DNA of 64,000 nt from Quadrisphaera granulorum. Lineage in GTDB: Bacteria > Actinomycetota > Actinomycetes > Actinomycetales > Quadrisphaeraceae. Below the pieces are notes generated by a model. The model was not told the origin of the DNA, searched no databases, and saw nothing but the letters and a program-made list of their open reading frames with translations. How positions within the stretch are numbered: position 1 is the first letter of the stretch; each line of letters begins with the position of its first letter. This document shows positions 27,479-36,085 of the stretch, one piece after another. A program made the translations under genes and the position numbers. Where the stretch lies: assembly GCF_003149145.1 (NCBI RefSeq), contig NZ_QGDQ01000027.1, forward strand, positions 1 to 64,000, in the 5' to 3' direction.

Positions 27479-27837
27479 GGTGCGTGCTCCTGCAGTGCGG
27501 TGGTCGAGGAAGGGCAGTGGCGCCCGACCCCGGGTCTGGAGTCCGTGGGCCTGGCGGCCCCGATCGGCGTCCTCGACGAGCGGGGAGCCCTGTGTCGCTG
27601 AACTGACCGTCACTGAACTGATCGACCGAGCCGCAGGGTAGCGGTCAGTGAGCACGGCGAGCGAGGCTCAAGGCCAGGTCAGCGCCATGGAATGGCTTCC
27701 GCGGGGCCAGGCGCCCCCCTTCTGGGGACGCGTGATCAGGCCCGACCTGCGGGGTCACACATACAGGGCGCCACGAAGCCCTCGATGCCCCACAGTTGGG
27801 TGTCCCCCCGGAGGTGGACACCGCGTGTCGATCTGGG
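27479..27837 (-). other. Gene-free leader region upstream of cspA-like gene
   Basis: No convincing gene lies in this 359-bp stretch. It presumably holds the csp promoter and a long 5' untranslated region. A 15-bp imperfect tandem repeat of GTCRCTGAACTGAYC (27594-27608 and 27609-27623) is the only clear structure. No confident -35/-10 pair could be picked by eye. Confidence 0.6.
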
Positions 27838-28425
27838 TTATCGAAGGACGACAGTGAGTGAGCGCGCCTCGGCTTTGGGGTCGAGCACCGCGGTGCCGCC
27901 GATCTCGGCCGCGAGGGCTTCCGCAGCGCCCTGGAGTTCCTCGGTGGGGTGCAGCACGGTGATGCCCTGGTGCGCCGATCGCTGCGCCGCGGTGGCGTTG
28001 CCGGTGCTCGCGACCGTCCAGCCGTCGGCCTTCAGCGCCTCGGCCCGCTTCGCCGCGAGGCCCTGGGTCCCGGTGCCGTTGAGGACGACGACGGGGGTGC
28101 TGCGGTCGGGCGTCGCAGCGTCGCTCGGCGCACTGGGATCGCTCGGTGAGCTCGCAGTGCTTGGCGCCGACGCATCGTCGGCTGGCTGGTCCGCGCCCGC
28201 GGCGGGTGCGGCAGAGGCCTCCACCTTGGGACCCGCCGAGGCGGGGTTGCTCGTGGTGGTCCAGGCCATCCAGCCGGCTCCGAGGGCCGCCGCGACGACG
28301 AGGACGATGACGACCGGCGCGAGCGCGCCCCCGCTGCGGCGGGGGGCCGCGCGGTGCGCGCCCCGACGTCCGTCGCGGGGCGGGGTGACGGCGTCGAAGT
28401 CGTCACGCGGGTACGGCGAGCTCAC
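27838..28425 (-). CDS. VirR-like membrane protein with LytR C-terminal domain
   Basis: A 195-residue protein with a basic cytoplasmic head (1-33), one membrane helix (about 35-56), a Ser/Ala/Pro/Asp-rich linker, and a LytR_C domain (about 110-195) starting PVVVLNGTGTQGLAAKRAEAL. It has no LytR-CpsA-Psr catalytic domain. Mycobacterial VirR has the same plan and affects the envelope and vesicle release; an equivalent role here is inferred from architecture and from its position between DUF3263 and groEL2-like genes. It starts at GTG 28423-28425. Confidence 0.85.
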   Translation of the reverse strand: MSSPYPRDDFDAVTPPRDGRRGAHRAAPRRSGGALAPVVIVLVVAAALGAGWMAWTTTSNPASAGPKVEASAAPAAGADQPADDASAPSTASSPSDPSAPSDAATPDRSTPVVVLNGTGTQGLAAKRAEALKADGWTVASTGNATAAQRSAHQGITVLHPTEELQGAAEALAAEIGGTAVLDPKAEARSLTVVLR

Positions 28426-28490
28426 GCTCCGACGGTACGTGCTAAGGCCTCGCGGCGAGGGGAGAACGGAGGACGCGCCGCGTCCGCCCG

Positions 28491-28730
28491 TCAGTCGTCG
28501 TCGCCGTTCCAGGCAGCGGTGCGCTCGGCCCGCAGGCGCCGCAACCGGTGGACCAAGGCGGGGTCGGCGGCAAGCGCCTCGGGATCGTCGAGAAGAGCGT
28601 TGAGACGCTGGTAGTAGCGGACGGCGGACATGTCGAGCTCGTCCCGGACCGCCTGCTCCTTCTCACCGCGTCGGCGGAAGGTCCGCCGCTCCAGGGCGAG
28701 CACCGCCAGGTCCCGCTGCGACAGCGCCAC
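28491..28730 (-). CDS. DUF3263 domain protein
   Basis: A 79-residue protein with the DUF3263 pattern: [40 protein letters not shown] and [15 protein letters not shown]. The motif is helix-turn-helix-like, suggesting a small DNA-binding protein (inference). GTG 28728-28730 is chosen because the family begins here; the longer frame upstream runs into the divergent ung gene. The next gene on the same strand is the VirR-like gene, as in mycobacteria (Rv0430-Rv0431). Confidence 0.85.
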   Translation of the reverse strand: MALSQRDLAVLALERRTFRRRGEKEQAVRDELDMSAVRYYQRLNALLDDPEALAADPALVHRLRRLRAERTAAWNGDDD

Positions 28731-28780
28731 CGGCCCACCCTGCCAGAGCGCGGCCCGGCCGGGCAGGGCAGCGTGGGGCC

Positions 28781-29470
28781 GTGACCGCCTCGCCGCTCGC
28801 CGCCGTCCACCCGTCCTGGCAGGAAGCCCTCGCCCCGGTGGCGGACGACCTCGCCCGGTTGGACACCGAGCTGACGGCGCGGCGATCCGCTGGCGAGGAG
28901 GTGCTGCCGGCACCCGAGAAGGTTCTTCGGGCCTTCGAGCAGCCGCTCGACGCGGTGCGGGTGCTGCTGCTCGGTCAGGACCCCTACCCCCGCCCCGGGC
29001 ACGCCGTGGGGCTGGCGTTCTCCGTGGCCCCCGACGTGCGCCCGTTGCCCCCGACGCTGCGCAACCTCCTGCGCGAGCTCGTCGCCGACACAGGGGTTCC
29101 CGCGCCCGCCTCGGGGGACCTCTCGCCATGGAGCGAGCGCGGGGTGCTGCTCCTCAACCGCGTGCTGACGGTGCGTGCCGGAGCCTCGGGCTCCCACCGG
29201 CGCCTGGGATGGGAGCGCGTCACCGACGCCGCCGTGCGGGCCCTCGCCCAGCGGGGAGGCCCACTGGTGTCCGTGCTGTGGGGCAGGGACGCCCAGACCG
29301 CCGCACCGCTGCTGGCCGGCACCGCGGTCATCACCGGCGTGCATCCGAGCCCGCTGTCCGCGGCGCGCGGCTTCCACGGCTCGCGCCCCTTCAGCGCCGT
29401 CAACGCCGCCCTCGCCGAGCAGGGCAGCGACCCACTCGACTGGTCGCTGCCTGCGGAGCGACCGAGTTAG
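28781..29470 (+). CDS. ung: Uracil-DNA glycosylase, family 1
   Basis: A 229-residue base-excision repair enzyme that removes uracil from DNA. Motif A is [20 protein letters not shown] with Asp67 as the catalytic residue, and the minor-groove loop is [13 protein letters not shown] with His188. Length and both motifs fit the Ung family. It starts at GTG 28781 and is divergent from the DUF3263 gene with about 50 bp between. Confidence 0.96.
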   Translation: MTASPLAAVHPSWQEALAPVADDLARLDTELTARRSAGEEVLPAPEKVLRAFEQPLDAVRVLLLGQDPYPRPGHAVGLAFSVAPDVRPLPPTLRNLLRELVADTGVPAPASGDLSPWSERGVLLLNRVLTVRAGASGSHRRLGWERVTDAAVRALAQRGGPLVSVLWGRDAQTAAPLLAGTAVITGVHPSPLSAARGFHGSRPFSAVNAALAEQGSDPLDWSLPAERPS

Positions 29471-29479
29471 CGTGCCCGG

Positions 29480-30298
29480 GTGTCTGGGGAACCGCGGCGC
29501 GTCTTCCGCCGCTACGTCGCCGTCGGAGACTCCTTCACCGAAGGCATCGACGACCCCGACCCCGCGACCCCCGGGCGGCACCGCGGCTGGGCGGACCGCC
29601 TCGCGGAGGTGCTCGACGCCGACGCCCGCGCCGCCGGTGGGCGGCTGGAGTACGCCAACCTCGCCGTCCGCGGGCGCAAGCTCGGCCAGGTCGTCGCCGA
29701 GCAGCTCGACACCGCGGTGTCGCTGCACCCCGACCTGGTGAGCTTCTGCGCCGGAGGCAACGACATCCTGCGCCCGGGGACGGACGTCGACGCGCTCGCG
29801 ACGGACCTGGACAACGCCGTCGCCCGCCTTCGCGCCGTCGGCGCCGACGTGCTCCTGGCTACCGGCTTCGACCCCGGCGGCCTCCCGGTGGTGCGCTGGA
29901 CGCGGGGCCGGGTCGCCGCGTTCAACCTGCACGTGTGGTCCATCGCCCAGCGCCACGACGCCCTGGTGCTCGACCTGTGGTCGATGCGGGCGCTGTACGA
30001 CGCCAGGCTCTGGGCGCCGGACCGGATCCACCTGGCGCCGGAGGGCCACGCGCGGGTGGCGCTGCTCGCCGCCGCGACCGTCCGGGGCCTGCACGGCGGG
30101 GCGTTGGGCGCAGCGGAGCGCGAGTGGGCGGCGCCGCTGCCTCCGCACCCGGCGCCCGGCCGGGTCGCGCGGGCGCGCGCCGACGCGCAGTGGGCGCGCA
30201 CCTATCTGGCGCCGTGGGTGCGGCGCAGGATCGAGGGGCGTTCCAGCGGTGACGGTGTGACCGCGAAGCGGCCCGAACCGCTGCCGTTGGACGGGTGA
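29480..30298 (+). CDS. SGNH/GDSL-family hydrolase
   Basis: A 272-residue esterase-like protein without a signal peptide. Block I is VAVGDSFTEGIDD with Ser18, block III is GGND with Asn94, and block V is APDRIHLAPEGH with Asp181 and His184 completing the triad. A C-terminal extension after 200 is rich in Arg, Ala and Pro. Substrates of this family are acyl esters or acetylated sugars, and none can be assigned here. It lies 9 bp after ung on the same strand, so it is probably cotranscribed. Confidence 0.9.
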   Translation: MSGEPRRVFRRYVAVGDSFTEGIDDPDPATPGRHRGWADRLAEVLDADARAAGGRLEYANLAVRGRKLGQVVAEQLDTAVSLHPDLVSFCAGGNDILRPGTDVDALATDLDNAVARLRAVGADVLLATGFDPGGLPVVRWTRGRVAAFNLHVWSIAQRHDALVLDLWSMRALYDARLWAPDRIHLAPEGHARVALLAAATVRGLHGGALGAAEREWAAPLPPHPAPGRVARARADAQWARTYLAPWVRRRIEGRSSGDGVTAKRPEPLPLDG

Positions 30299-30409
30299 CA
30301 TTCGGAGGGGACGACCGCCAGACGACCGCGCTCGGGCGGGTGCGACACACCCTGCCGATCGCAGGGCAATCGGCCTCTCGAAGGGGGTCTGCGTGCCACC
30401 ATCGCTGCT

Positions 30410-32395
30410 ATGACGACCGACCGGCTGCAGCAGCTCTCCGGCCACCCCGGGAGCACGGCAGCCGCGACGCCGGATGTCGCCGACGGCGTCCTCCTGAGCT
30501 CCGCCTCGCCCTCCGGCATCCCTCACGCGGCGCTCAGCGGGCCCGTCGAGCGGCCCGCCGTGTCCGAGCGGGCACTGCGTGCTCGTCAGGCTGGCCGCCC
30601 CCTGGCCTCCCCCGTCGTGCTGCCGCCTGCGGGCCAGGCGCCGGCCGTGAGACCCGAGGCTCCTGAACGCGCCGTCCACCTCCTCGGCCTCGCGCAGGAC
30701 CATGCCGAGCGGGTGCGTGCAGCCGCTGAGGCCGATGCCGCCGCTCTGCGCCGCTCCACCGCCGCGGAGGCCGAGAAGCTGCGCCTCGAGGCCCAGCGGG
30801 AGGCCGCGGCTCTGCTGTCACGAGCCCGCGCGGAGGCCGCCGAACTGCGCGCCGAGGCCGAGCGCCGCAGCCGCGAGCTCCCGGAGCAGGCGCTGCGGGA
30901 AGCCGACGAGCTCGCCGAACGCGCCCGCCGCGACGCCGACGCCGTTCGGGCTGCCGCCGAGGCCCACGCCGCGCAGGTCCGACGCGGCGCCGACGCCGCC
31001 TCCCGCGAGTCGCTGGAAGAGGCGGAGCGTCGGGCCACGTCGCTCCACGAGGAGGCGACGCGCCTGCGTCGCGAAGCCACCGACCTGTCGGCGGCGGTGA
31101 CCTCGCTGCGCAGCGAGCACACCGAGGTCAGTGCCGTCGTCGCCAGCCTGCGCGAGCGGTCCGCCACGGTGATGGCCGAGGCACAGGCCGAGGCACAGCA
31201 GATCGTCGAGGACGCCGCCGAGCAGGCCTCCATGGTGGTGCACGCTGCGGCGGAGACCGCCGACGTCATGGTCGCGCAGGCGATGGCCGAGCGGGCTGAC
31301 GCCGAGGAGCTGGCCCGCAACGCCCGCCAGCGCGCCGTCGAGGAGGGCGACCGCCTGCTCGCCGGGCGACGCGCCGAGGCCGACCAGCTGCTCGCCGCGG
31401 CACGGGAGGCCGCGGGGCGCGAGCGTTCCGAGGCCATGGCCGAGGCCGACACGGTGCGCGAGACCGGTCACCTGGAGGCACAGCGCGCCACCGCCGAGGC
31501 GTACGCCCAGGCCGAGCGTCTGCTGGCCGCCGCCACGGAAGACGCCGCCACGTGCCGCCGCACCTCCGAGGAGCTGCTGGCCGAGGCGCGCCGGGAGGCC
31601 TCCCGCGCTCGCGAGGCCGCCGAGCAGGAGGCGCGCCAGGTGCGAGCCCAGGCCCGGGCCCAGGCCGAGAAGGAGCTCACCGCGTCCGCCGAGCAGACGG
31701 CCTGGACCGCCAGCACGGTGGAAGCGCTGCTCGCTGCTGCACAGGAAGAGGCCCGCGCCGTCCGCAGCCGCGGGCACGCCGAGGCGGCACAGGTGGTCCG
31801 CAAGGCGCGTCAGCAGCTCCAGGGCGTCTTGGGCTCCGCGAGCCGGCGGGTGCGTGCGCGCCTGGGCGGTCTCGAAGAGGAGGCGCAGGTGCTGCGCCTG
31901 GCCGCCGCTGCAGAGCTGGAGCGGGCCCGCGGCGAGGCCGTGCGCCTCGTGCGCGCCGCCCGTGAGGACGCCGACCGCGTGCTCACGGCCGCCGGTGCTG
32001 CCGAGTCCACGGCGCGCGACCGCTCCCTGCGCCGTGTCGAGGAGGCCGAGAACGGTGCGCGCGCACTGCGCGCCCGTGTGGCCGAGGAGGTCGCCCGGGC
32101 GCAGCGCGAGGCTCAGGACGCCCGCCGCGAGGCCCGCTCAGAGGCTCTGCGCCTCGTACTCGACGCCCGCAGCGAGGCCGACCGTGAGCGCGCTGCCGCC
32201 GTCGCCGAGCGCGACCGCCTGGCCGCGGAGGTGGCCGACCTCACGCGCCTGCGTGAGTCGGCGGCTGCGGAGCTCGGGCAGCTGTCGGGCATCATCGAGG
32301 CGCTCGCCGCGAGGCGTCGCAGCGGCTCCGCGCACTTCCCTGACCCTGTCGACGCCACTTCGGCGAGCGGCCCGCGATCCTCCCTGCCACGGTAG
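30410..32395 (+). CDS. Long alanine-rich coiled-coil protein (Scy/FilP-like)
   Basis: A 661-residue protein. The first ~80 residues are Pro/Ala/Ser-rich and disordered. Nearly all of 85-635 is continuous heptad coiled coil rich in Ala, Glu and Arg, with recurring phrases such as AEAERLLAAA, REAAELRAEAERR and AEADQLLAAAREAA. It resembles the filament-forming cytoskeletal proteins of actinobacteria (Scy, FilP) in composition and length scale, but no specific repeat period was verified. A DivIVA-type coiled-coil gene follows 49 bp downstream, a pairing that suggests a cell-pole or growth scaffold (inference). No strong Shine-Dalgarno precedes the ATG. Confidence 0.75.
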   Translation: MTTDRLQQLSGHPGSTAAATPDVADGVLLSSASPSGIPHAALSGPVERPAVSERALRARQAGRPLASPVVLPPAGQAPAVRPEAPERAVHLLGLAQDHAERVRAAAEADAAALRRSTAAEAEKLRLEAQREAAALLSRARAEAAELRAEAERRSRELPEQALREADELAERARRDADAVRAAAEAHAAQVRRGADAASRESLEEAERRATSLHEEATRLRREATDLSAAVTSLRSEHTEVSAVVASLRERSATVMAEAQAEAQQIVEDAAEQASMVVHAAAETADVMVAQAMAERADAEELARNARQRAVEEGDRLLAGRRAEADQLLAAAREAAGRERSEAMAEADTVRETGHLEAQRATAEAYAQAERLLAAATEDAATCRRTSEELLAEARREASRAREAAEQEARQVRAQARAQAEKELTASAEQTAWTASTVEALLAAAQEEARAVRSRGHAEAAQVVRKARQQLQGVLGSASRRVRARLGGLEEEAQVLRLAAAAELERARGEAVRLVRAAREDADRVLTAAGAAESTARDRSLRRVEEAENGARALRARVAEEVARAQREAQDARREARSEALRLVLDARSEADRERAAAVAERDRLAAEVADLTRLRESAAAELGQLSGIIEALAARRRSGSAHFPDPVDATSASGPRSSLPR

Positions 32396-32444
32396 GGGCG
32401 GCCGCCTCGGTCGCGTCGACCGCTGATGACTCCCCGGAGGCACG

Positions 32445-33419
32445 ATGTCTGACACCGGCGCGTTCCGCACCGTCCTGCGTGGGTACGACCCTCTCCAGGT
32501 CGACCAGCACCTCCAGCACGTCGAAGGAGCTCTCGCGGAGTCGCGCGAGGTGTGCGCCGAGCTGGCGGAGCAGGTGCAGGCGCTCGAGCGGCGTCTGACC
32601 GAGCGCGCCGCGGAGGACGCCGCCGAGGTGGTGCGCCCCGACGCGCTGCGTCTGTCTCACGCCGACCTGGGCGCGCGTGTCGCGCAGATCCTCGCGCTCT
32701 CCGAGGAGGAGGCGCTGGAGGTGGTCGCGCGCGCCGAGGCGGACGCCGAGGCGCTACGCAGCGAAGCTGAGGCGCACGCGCGGCTGGTCCGCGCGGACGC
32801 CGATCGATACGACACCGCGGTGCGCGCCGACGCCGCCGTGGAGGCGCAGCGGGTGCTCGCCGATGCTCAGCGCCGGGCCGATGACGTGCTCGACGCCGCG
32901 GAGCGCCACGCCGCGGCTCGCCGCGAGGAGGCGGAGGCTGCCTGGGAGGAGGCGCGGTCGAGGGCCGCGCAGGCCGCGGCCGACTTCGAGCTCGCGCTCG
33001 CGACGCGGCGGCACCGCACCGAGGTGGAGGCCTCGGAGCGTGCCCGCGAGCAGGCGGAGGAGCTGGAGCACGCCGAGCGCCTGGTGGCTCAGGCCCGGGA
33101 CCGGGCCGACGCCATCGAGCAGGAGGTCGCCGACCGCACCGAGGAGCTGCTCTCCTCCGCCCGCCAGCAGGCCGCTGCCCTCCTGGAGGAGGCACGCCGC
33201 CGCGCCGACGAGGTCCGCTCGGAGTCGCAGCGTGAGCTGGCGGCCGCCACGGCACGCCGCGACAGCATCAACGCTCAGCTGGCCAACGTGCGCCAGATGC
33301 TGGCGACGCTGTCGGGTGGCTCGTCAGCCCCGGCAGGCTCCACCCCGGTGACGGGCCTGGACGACGGCGCGGTCATCGACCTCCGCGACGACGCGACCCG
33401 CACAGCCCCGCGGCGGTAG
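32445..33419 (+). CDS. DivIVA-like coiled-coil protein
   Basis: A 324-residue protein with a DivIVA-like start, FRTVLRGYDPLQVDQHLQHV (residues 7-26), which resembles the F-x-x-x-x-x-GYdxxqVDxfl motif that binds curved membrane. A long Ala/Glu/Arg coiled coil (about 30-275) follows, then a short acidic tail (DDGAVIDLRDDATR). GGAGG lies five bases before ATG 32445. It belongs with the 661-residue coiled-coil protein upstream. This is a second-type paralogue of the essential DivIVA/Wag31 rather than that protein itself, judging from the length and absence of division-cluster neighbours. Confidence 0.8.
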   Translation: MSDTGAFRTVLRGYDPLQVDQHLQHVEGALAESREVCAELAEQVQALERRLTERAAEDAAEVVRPDALRLSHADLGARVAQILALSEEEALEVVARAEADAEALRSEAEAHARLVRADADRYDTAVRADAAVEAQRVLADAQRRADDVLDAAERHAAARREEAEAAWEEARSRAAQAAADFELALATRRHRTEVEASERAREQAEELEHAERLVAQARDRADAIEQEVADRTEELLSSARQQAAALLEEARRRADEVRSESQRELAAATARRDSINAQLANVRQMLATLSGGSSAPAGSTPVTGLDDGAVIDLRDDATRTAPRR

Positions 33420-33428
33420 CGGGCAGCG

Positions 33429-33926
33429 CTAGAGCGCTTCGAGGCGGTGGTACGCGCGAGCGTGGTGCACCAGCGGCGTGCCACCCGCCACGGCGGTGAC
33501 CTCGGGGCGCACGAGCAGCACCACGCTGTCACCGGCCTCGATCACCTCGTGGACGGGCCCGGCCAGTCGCGCGACCACACCTGGCAGCTCGGGTAGGCCG
33601 GTCTCGTCCCAGGTCCATGACCCGTCCTCGGGGAACCGTCCCGCCGCGGAGGCAGCGAAGCGCCGCGCGAGGTGCTCCTGGCCGTCCGCGAGCAGGTGGA
33701 CGGCGGCACGGCGCTCGGACAGCAGCGCGTCGATGCTCGAGGAGCTGCGTGAGACGTTGAACGACAGGAGCGGCGGCTGCAGGGACACCGAGGCCACCGA
33801 GATGGCGGTGAAGCCGACGGGACGGTCTCCGGAGCGGGTGGTGACCACCCAGGCGCTGGACGCGACGGTCCGGAAGGCGCCGGGCAGGTCGACGACGGGC
33901 GCGGTGGCAGCGGCGGTGCAGGTCAT
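33429..33926 (-). CDS. Flavin reductase-like protein (NAD(P)H:FMN oxidoreductase), S-box controlled
   Basis: A 165-residue flavin reductase domain protein that would supply FMNH2 to two-component monooxygenases. LPGAFRTVASSAWVVTTRSG, PVGFTAISVASVSLQPPLLSFNVSR and the SSSSIDALL stretch are typical FMN-binding segments. ATG 33924-33926 is chosen because a strong GGAGGAG lies just upstream; the longer open frame runs through a riboswitch. The SAM-I aptamer (33940-34030) ends in the very bases that hold the ribosome site, so translation should fall when SAM is abundant. Monooxygenases under the same type of riboswitch are at 46554 and 54434. Confidence 0.9.
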   Translation of the reverse strand: MTCTAAATAPVVDLPGAFRTVASSAWVVTTRSGDRPVGFTAISVASVSLQPPLLSFNVSRSSSSIDALLSERRAAVHLLADGQEHLARRFAASAAGRFPEDGSWTWDETGLPELPGVVARLAGPVHEVIEAGDSVVLLVRPEVTAVAGGTPLVHHARAYHRLEAL

Positions 33927-33939
33927 GGCGGGATCTCCT

Positions 33940-34030
33940 CCATCGGTCCTGGCGGGAGCACCTGCCTCGTCCGCGGACGGGCTGGTTGCTGCGGCGTCGA
34001 CGAGCCAGATCTCTCGGCCGCTCTGGATGG
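33940..34030 (-). promoter_or_regulatory. SAM-I (S-box) riboswitch 1, upstream of flavin reductase
   Basis: On the minus strand the conserved aptamer landmarks occur in order: P1 CCATC (complement of 34026-34030), CAGAGCGGCCGAGAG, a CGACGCCGCAGCAACC segment, GGTGCTCCCGCC, then P1' GATGG (complement of 33940-33944). GGAGGAG, the ribosome binding site of the reductase, runs straight on from P1', so control is probably at translation initiation. There is no room for a separate terminator. Confidence 0.9.
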
Positions 34031-34104
34031 GCGTCTCAGATCGTCTCCCGCCCGACAGCCGCCTGTCAACGCGGCTCACCCGAGCCACCGTCTAGCGTGG
34101 CCGT

Positions 34105-34401
34105 GTGGAGCGCGTGGTGATCGGCGTTGCGACCCTCGTCGTCCTCGGCGCGGTCGCGGGTGTCGCAGGCCTCCTCCTGGCATCTCGTCGGCGCCGCCCC
34201 GCGGGGTCGACGGCCGTGCTGCTGGGAGTCGCGCTGGCGTTCGCCGGTGGTTTCTCAGGCTACTTCGTCGGTCCCAAGGGCGGCAGTGGGGCCTTCCTCA
34301 CCGCTTCGGCATGGGCCGGTGCGTCCCTCGGGGCGGCGCTGGCGATCATCGCGCTCGCCGTCGTGTCCCGTACGGAACGGTCTCGCTCCCGGCGCCCCTG
34401 A
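34105..34401 (+). CDS. Small membrane protein, unknown function
   Basis: A 98-residue protein with three hydrophobic membrane segments (about 4-26, 36-56 and 64-87) and Arg-rich loops (ASRRRRP, RTERSRSRRP), consistent with the positive-inside rule. No family was recognised. GTG 34105 is the likely start. It sits 4 bp before the PP2C phosphatase gene on the same strand, so the two are probably cotranscribed. Confidence 0.65.
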   Translation: MERVVIGVATLVVLGAVAGVAGLLLASRRRRPAGSTAVLLGVALAFAGGFSGYFVGPKGGSGAFLTASAWAGASLGAALAIIALAVVSRTERSRSRRP

Positions 34402-34405
34402 CGCT

Positions 34406-36082
34406 GTGACGGCCGGCTTCCCCGCGTGGTTCTATCGGTCGGTGTTCTATCGGTCGGTGCACGACGACGGCGCCGGTGCCGGCAGCGCTGGCGCTGCGGT
34501 GCCGCCCGGCTGGTGGCAGCGGGCCCTCGCGAGCTTCCCCGATCCCGTGGCCGTGCTCGGGCCCGACTGGGAAGTGCTCTGGGTGAGCCCCATGGCGTCC
34601 ACCGCCAGCGGCCTCGATCCGGCGACAGTGCTGGGCCGTGTGCTGTGGGACGTGGTGCCTGGCACGGCCACGAGCGAGGAGCCGCTGCGTCGGGCCGCCC
34701 GCACCGGCACCACCACCACGTGGGAGGCCCGCATCGGGGGGCCCCACTGGTACGAGCTGCAGGCGGTGCCCCTGGACGGGTTGCTGCTCGTGGTGGCGCG
34801 CAGTTCCGACGAGCGGCGGGCGGCTGCGGCGGAGCTCGCCGCGATGCTGGAGCGCACCCGTCTCGTGCTGGAGGTGTCCACGCAGCTGGGCGCCGCACGC
34901 ACCCTCGACGAGGTGGCCGCCGCCGTGGTCGCGGTGGCCACCGAGCAGCTCAAGGCCGACTACGGCGGCCTGTCGGTGGTCGACAGGACCGCCGGTCGTG
35001 TGCGGACCGCCTCCCGGGCCCAGATCGACCCCGAGGTCGAGGAGGTCTGGGCCGACCTGCCCCTTGAGCACGAGGGTCCCGCCCCCTATGTCTGCCGCAC
35101 CGGCGAGGAGCTCGTCTTCAGCTCCCTGGAGGAGATCGAGGCGCGCTTCCCCGCCGTCGAGCAGCGCATCCGCAGGTCGGGGCTGCGGTCTGGTGTCGTG
35201 GTGCCGCTGGTGACCGAAGACACCGTGGTCGGAGCGCTCACCGTCGGCTTCGTGGCCGAGGGACAGGCCACCGCCGGCGTTCTCGACGTCGTGCGCGCCA
35301 GCGCCGTGGCGGCCGGGCAGGCGGTGCGGCGGGCGCTGCTCCTGGCAGACCGGGCCAGCGCGGCGGAGGTGCTGCAGCGCGCGCTGCTCGCACCACTGCC
35401 GAAAGGGCTCGACGTCGAGGTCGCCGCGCGCTACCTGCCTGCGGGTCACCGCGACCACGTCGGGGGCGACTGGCACGACGCCGTCCCCCTCGACGGAGAC
35501 CGCCTCGCCCTCGTCGTGGGAGACGTCGCGGGCCATGACATCGAGGCCGCCGCGGTGATGGGGCGCGCCAGCAGCTCCCTGCGGTCGTTCCTCCTGGCCG
35601 TCGACGGGTTGCCGTCGCGCGCGCTCACCGCCATCGACGACGCGTTCTTCCGCCTCGACGTGCCGGCCCCCGCGACCGTGGTGGCGGGGGTTCTGACACC
35701 CCCCGGGGCGGGCGGCGCGCGCAGCTGGCGCTGGGCGAATGCCGGTCATCCCCCGCCCCTGCTGGCGACGGCGGGCGGCCGGGCGCGGGTGCTGGCGCGG
35801 CGCCCGGAACTTCTCATCGGCATCGACCCGACCACCGAGCGCACCGACCATGTGGTGACGGTGCCCTCGGGGTCGGTGCTCCTGCTGCACTCCGATGGCT
35901 TGGTGGAGCGGCGCGACCGCGACCTGGACGACGGCACCGCCGAGCTGGCGGCGCTGCTGGGGCCGCTGGCCGCCGCGTACGCCGACCGCCCGCTGGAGGC
36001 CATGCTCGACGCGCTGCTCGCCCAGGCCCTGCCCGTGCGCCCCGCCGACGACGTCGTCGTGCTGGCGGTGCGCACGCCTTGA
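34406..36082 (+). CDS. PAS-GAF-SpoIIE (PP2C) serine phosphatase
   Basis: A 558-residue regulatory phosphatase. A PAS-like domain (about 32-130, FPDPVAVLGPDWEVLWVSP), a GAF domain (about 150-310, LDEVAAAVVAVATEQL ... SGLRSGVVVPL) and a C-terminal SpoIIE/PP2C domain (about 330-555) follow each other. Metal ligands are in VGGDWHDAVPL, VVGDVAGHDIEAA and PADDVVVLAVR. Such enzymes dephosphorylate anti-sigma antagonists (RsbU-like). The anti-sigma-type ATPase at 51584 is a possible distant partner. GTG 34406 starts the frame. A 15-bp tandem duplication near the start gives FYRSVFYRSV. Confidence 0.9.
   Translation: MTAGFPAWFYRSVFYRSVHDDGAGAGSAGAAVPPGWWQRALASFPDPVAVLGPDWEVLWVSPMASTASGLDPATVLGRVLWDVVPGTATSEEPLRRAARTGTTTTWEARIGGPHWYELQAVPLDGLLLVVARSSDERRAAAAELAAMLERTRLVLEVSTQLGAARTLDEVAAAVVAVATEQLKADYGGLSVVDRTAGRVRTASRAQIDPEVEEVWADLPLEHEGPAPYVCRTGEELVFSSLEEIEARFPAVEQRIRRSGLRSGVVVPLVTEDTVVGALTVGFVAEGQATAGVLDVVRASAVAAGQAVRRALLLADRASAAEVLQRALLAPLPKGLDVEVAARYLPAGHRDHVGGDWHDAVPLDGDRLALVVGDVAGHDIEAAAVMGRASSSLRSFLLAVDGLPSRALTAIDDAFFRLDVPAPATVVAGVLTPPGAGGARSWRWANAGHPPPLLATAGGRARVLARRPELLIGIDPTTERTDHVVTVPSGSVLLLHSDGLVERRDRDLDDGTAELAALLGPLAAAYADRPLEAMLDALLAQALPVRPADDVVVLAVRTP
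34430..34459. repeat. 15-bp perfect tandem duplication in PP2C gene
   Basis: TTCTATCGGTCGGTG occurs twice in direct succession (34430-34444 and 34445-34459), adding the residues FYRSV in the N-terminal region. It looks like a recent in-frame slippage duplication. Confidence 0.9.
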
Positions 36083-36085
36083 AGG

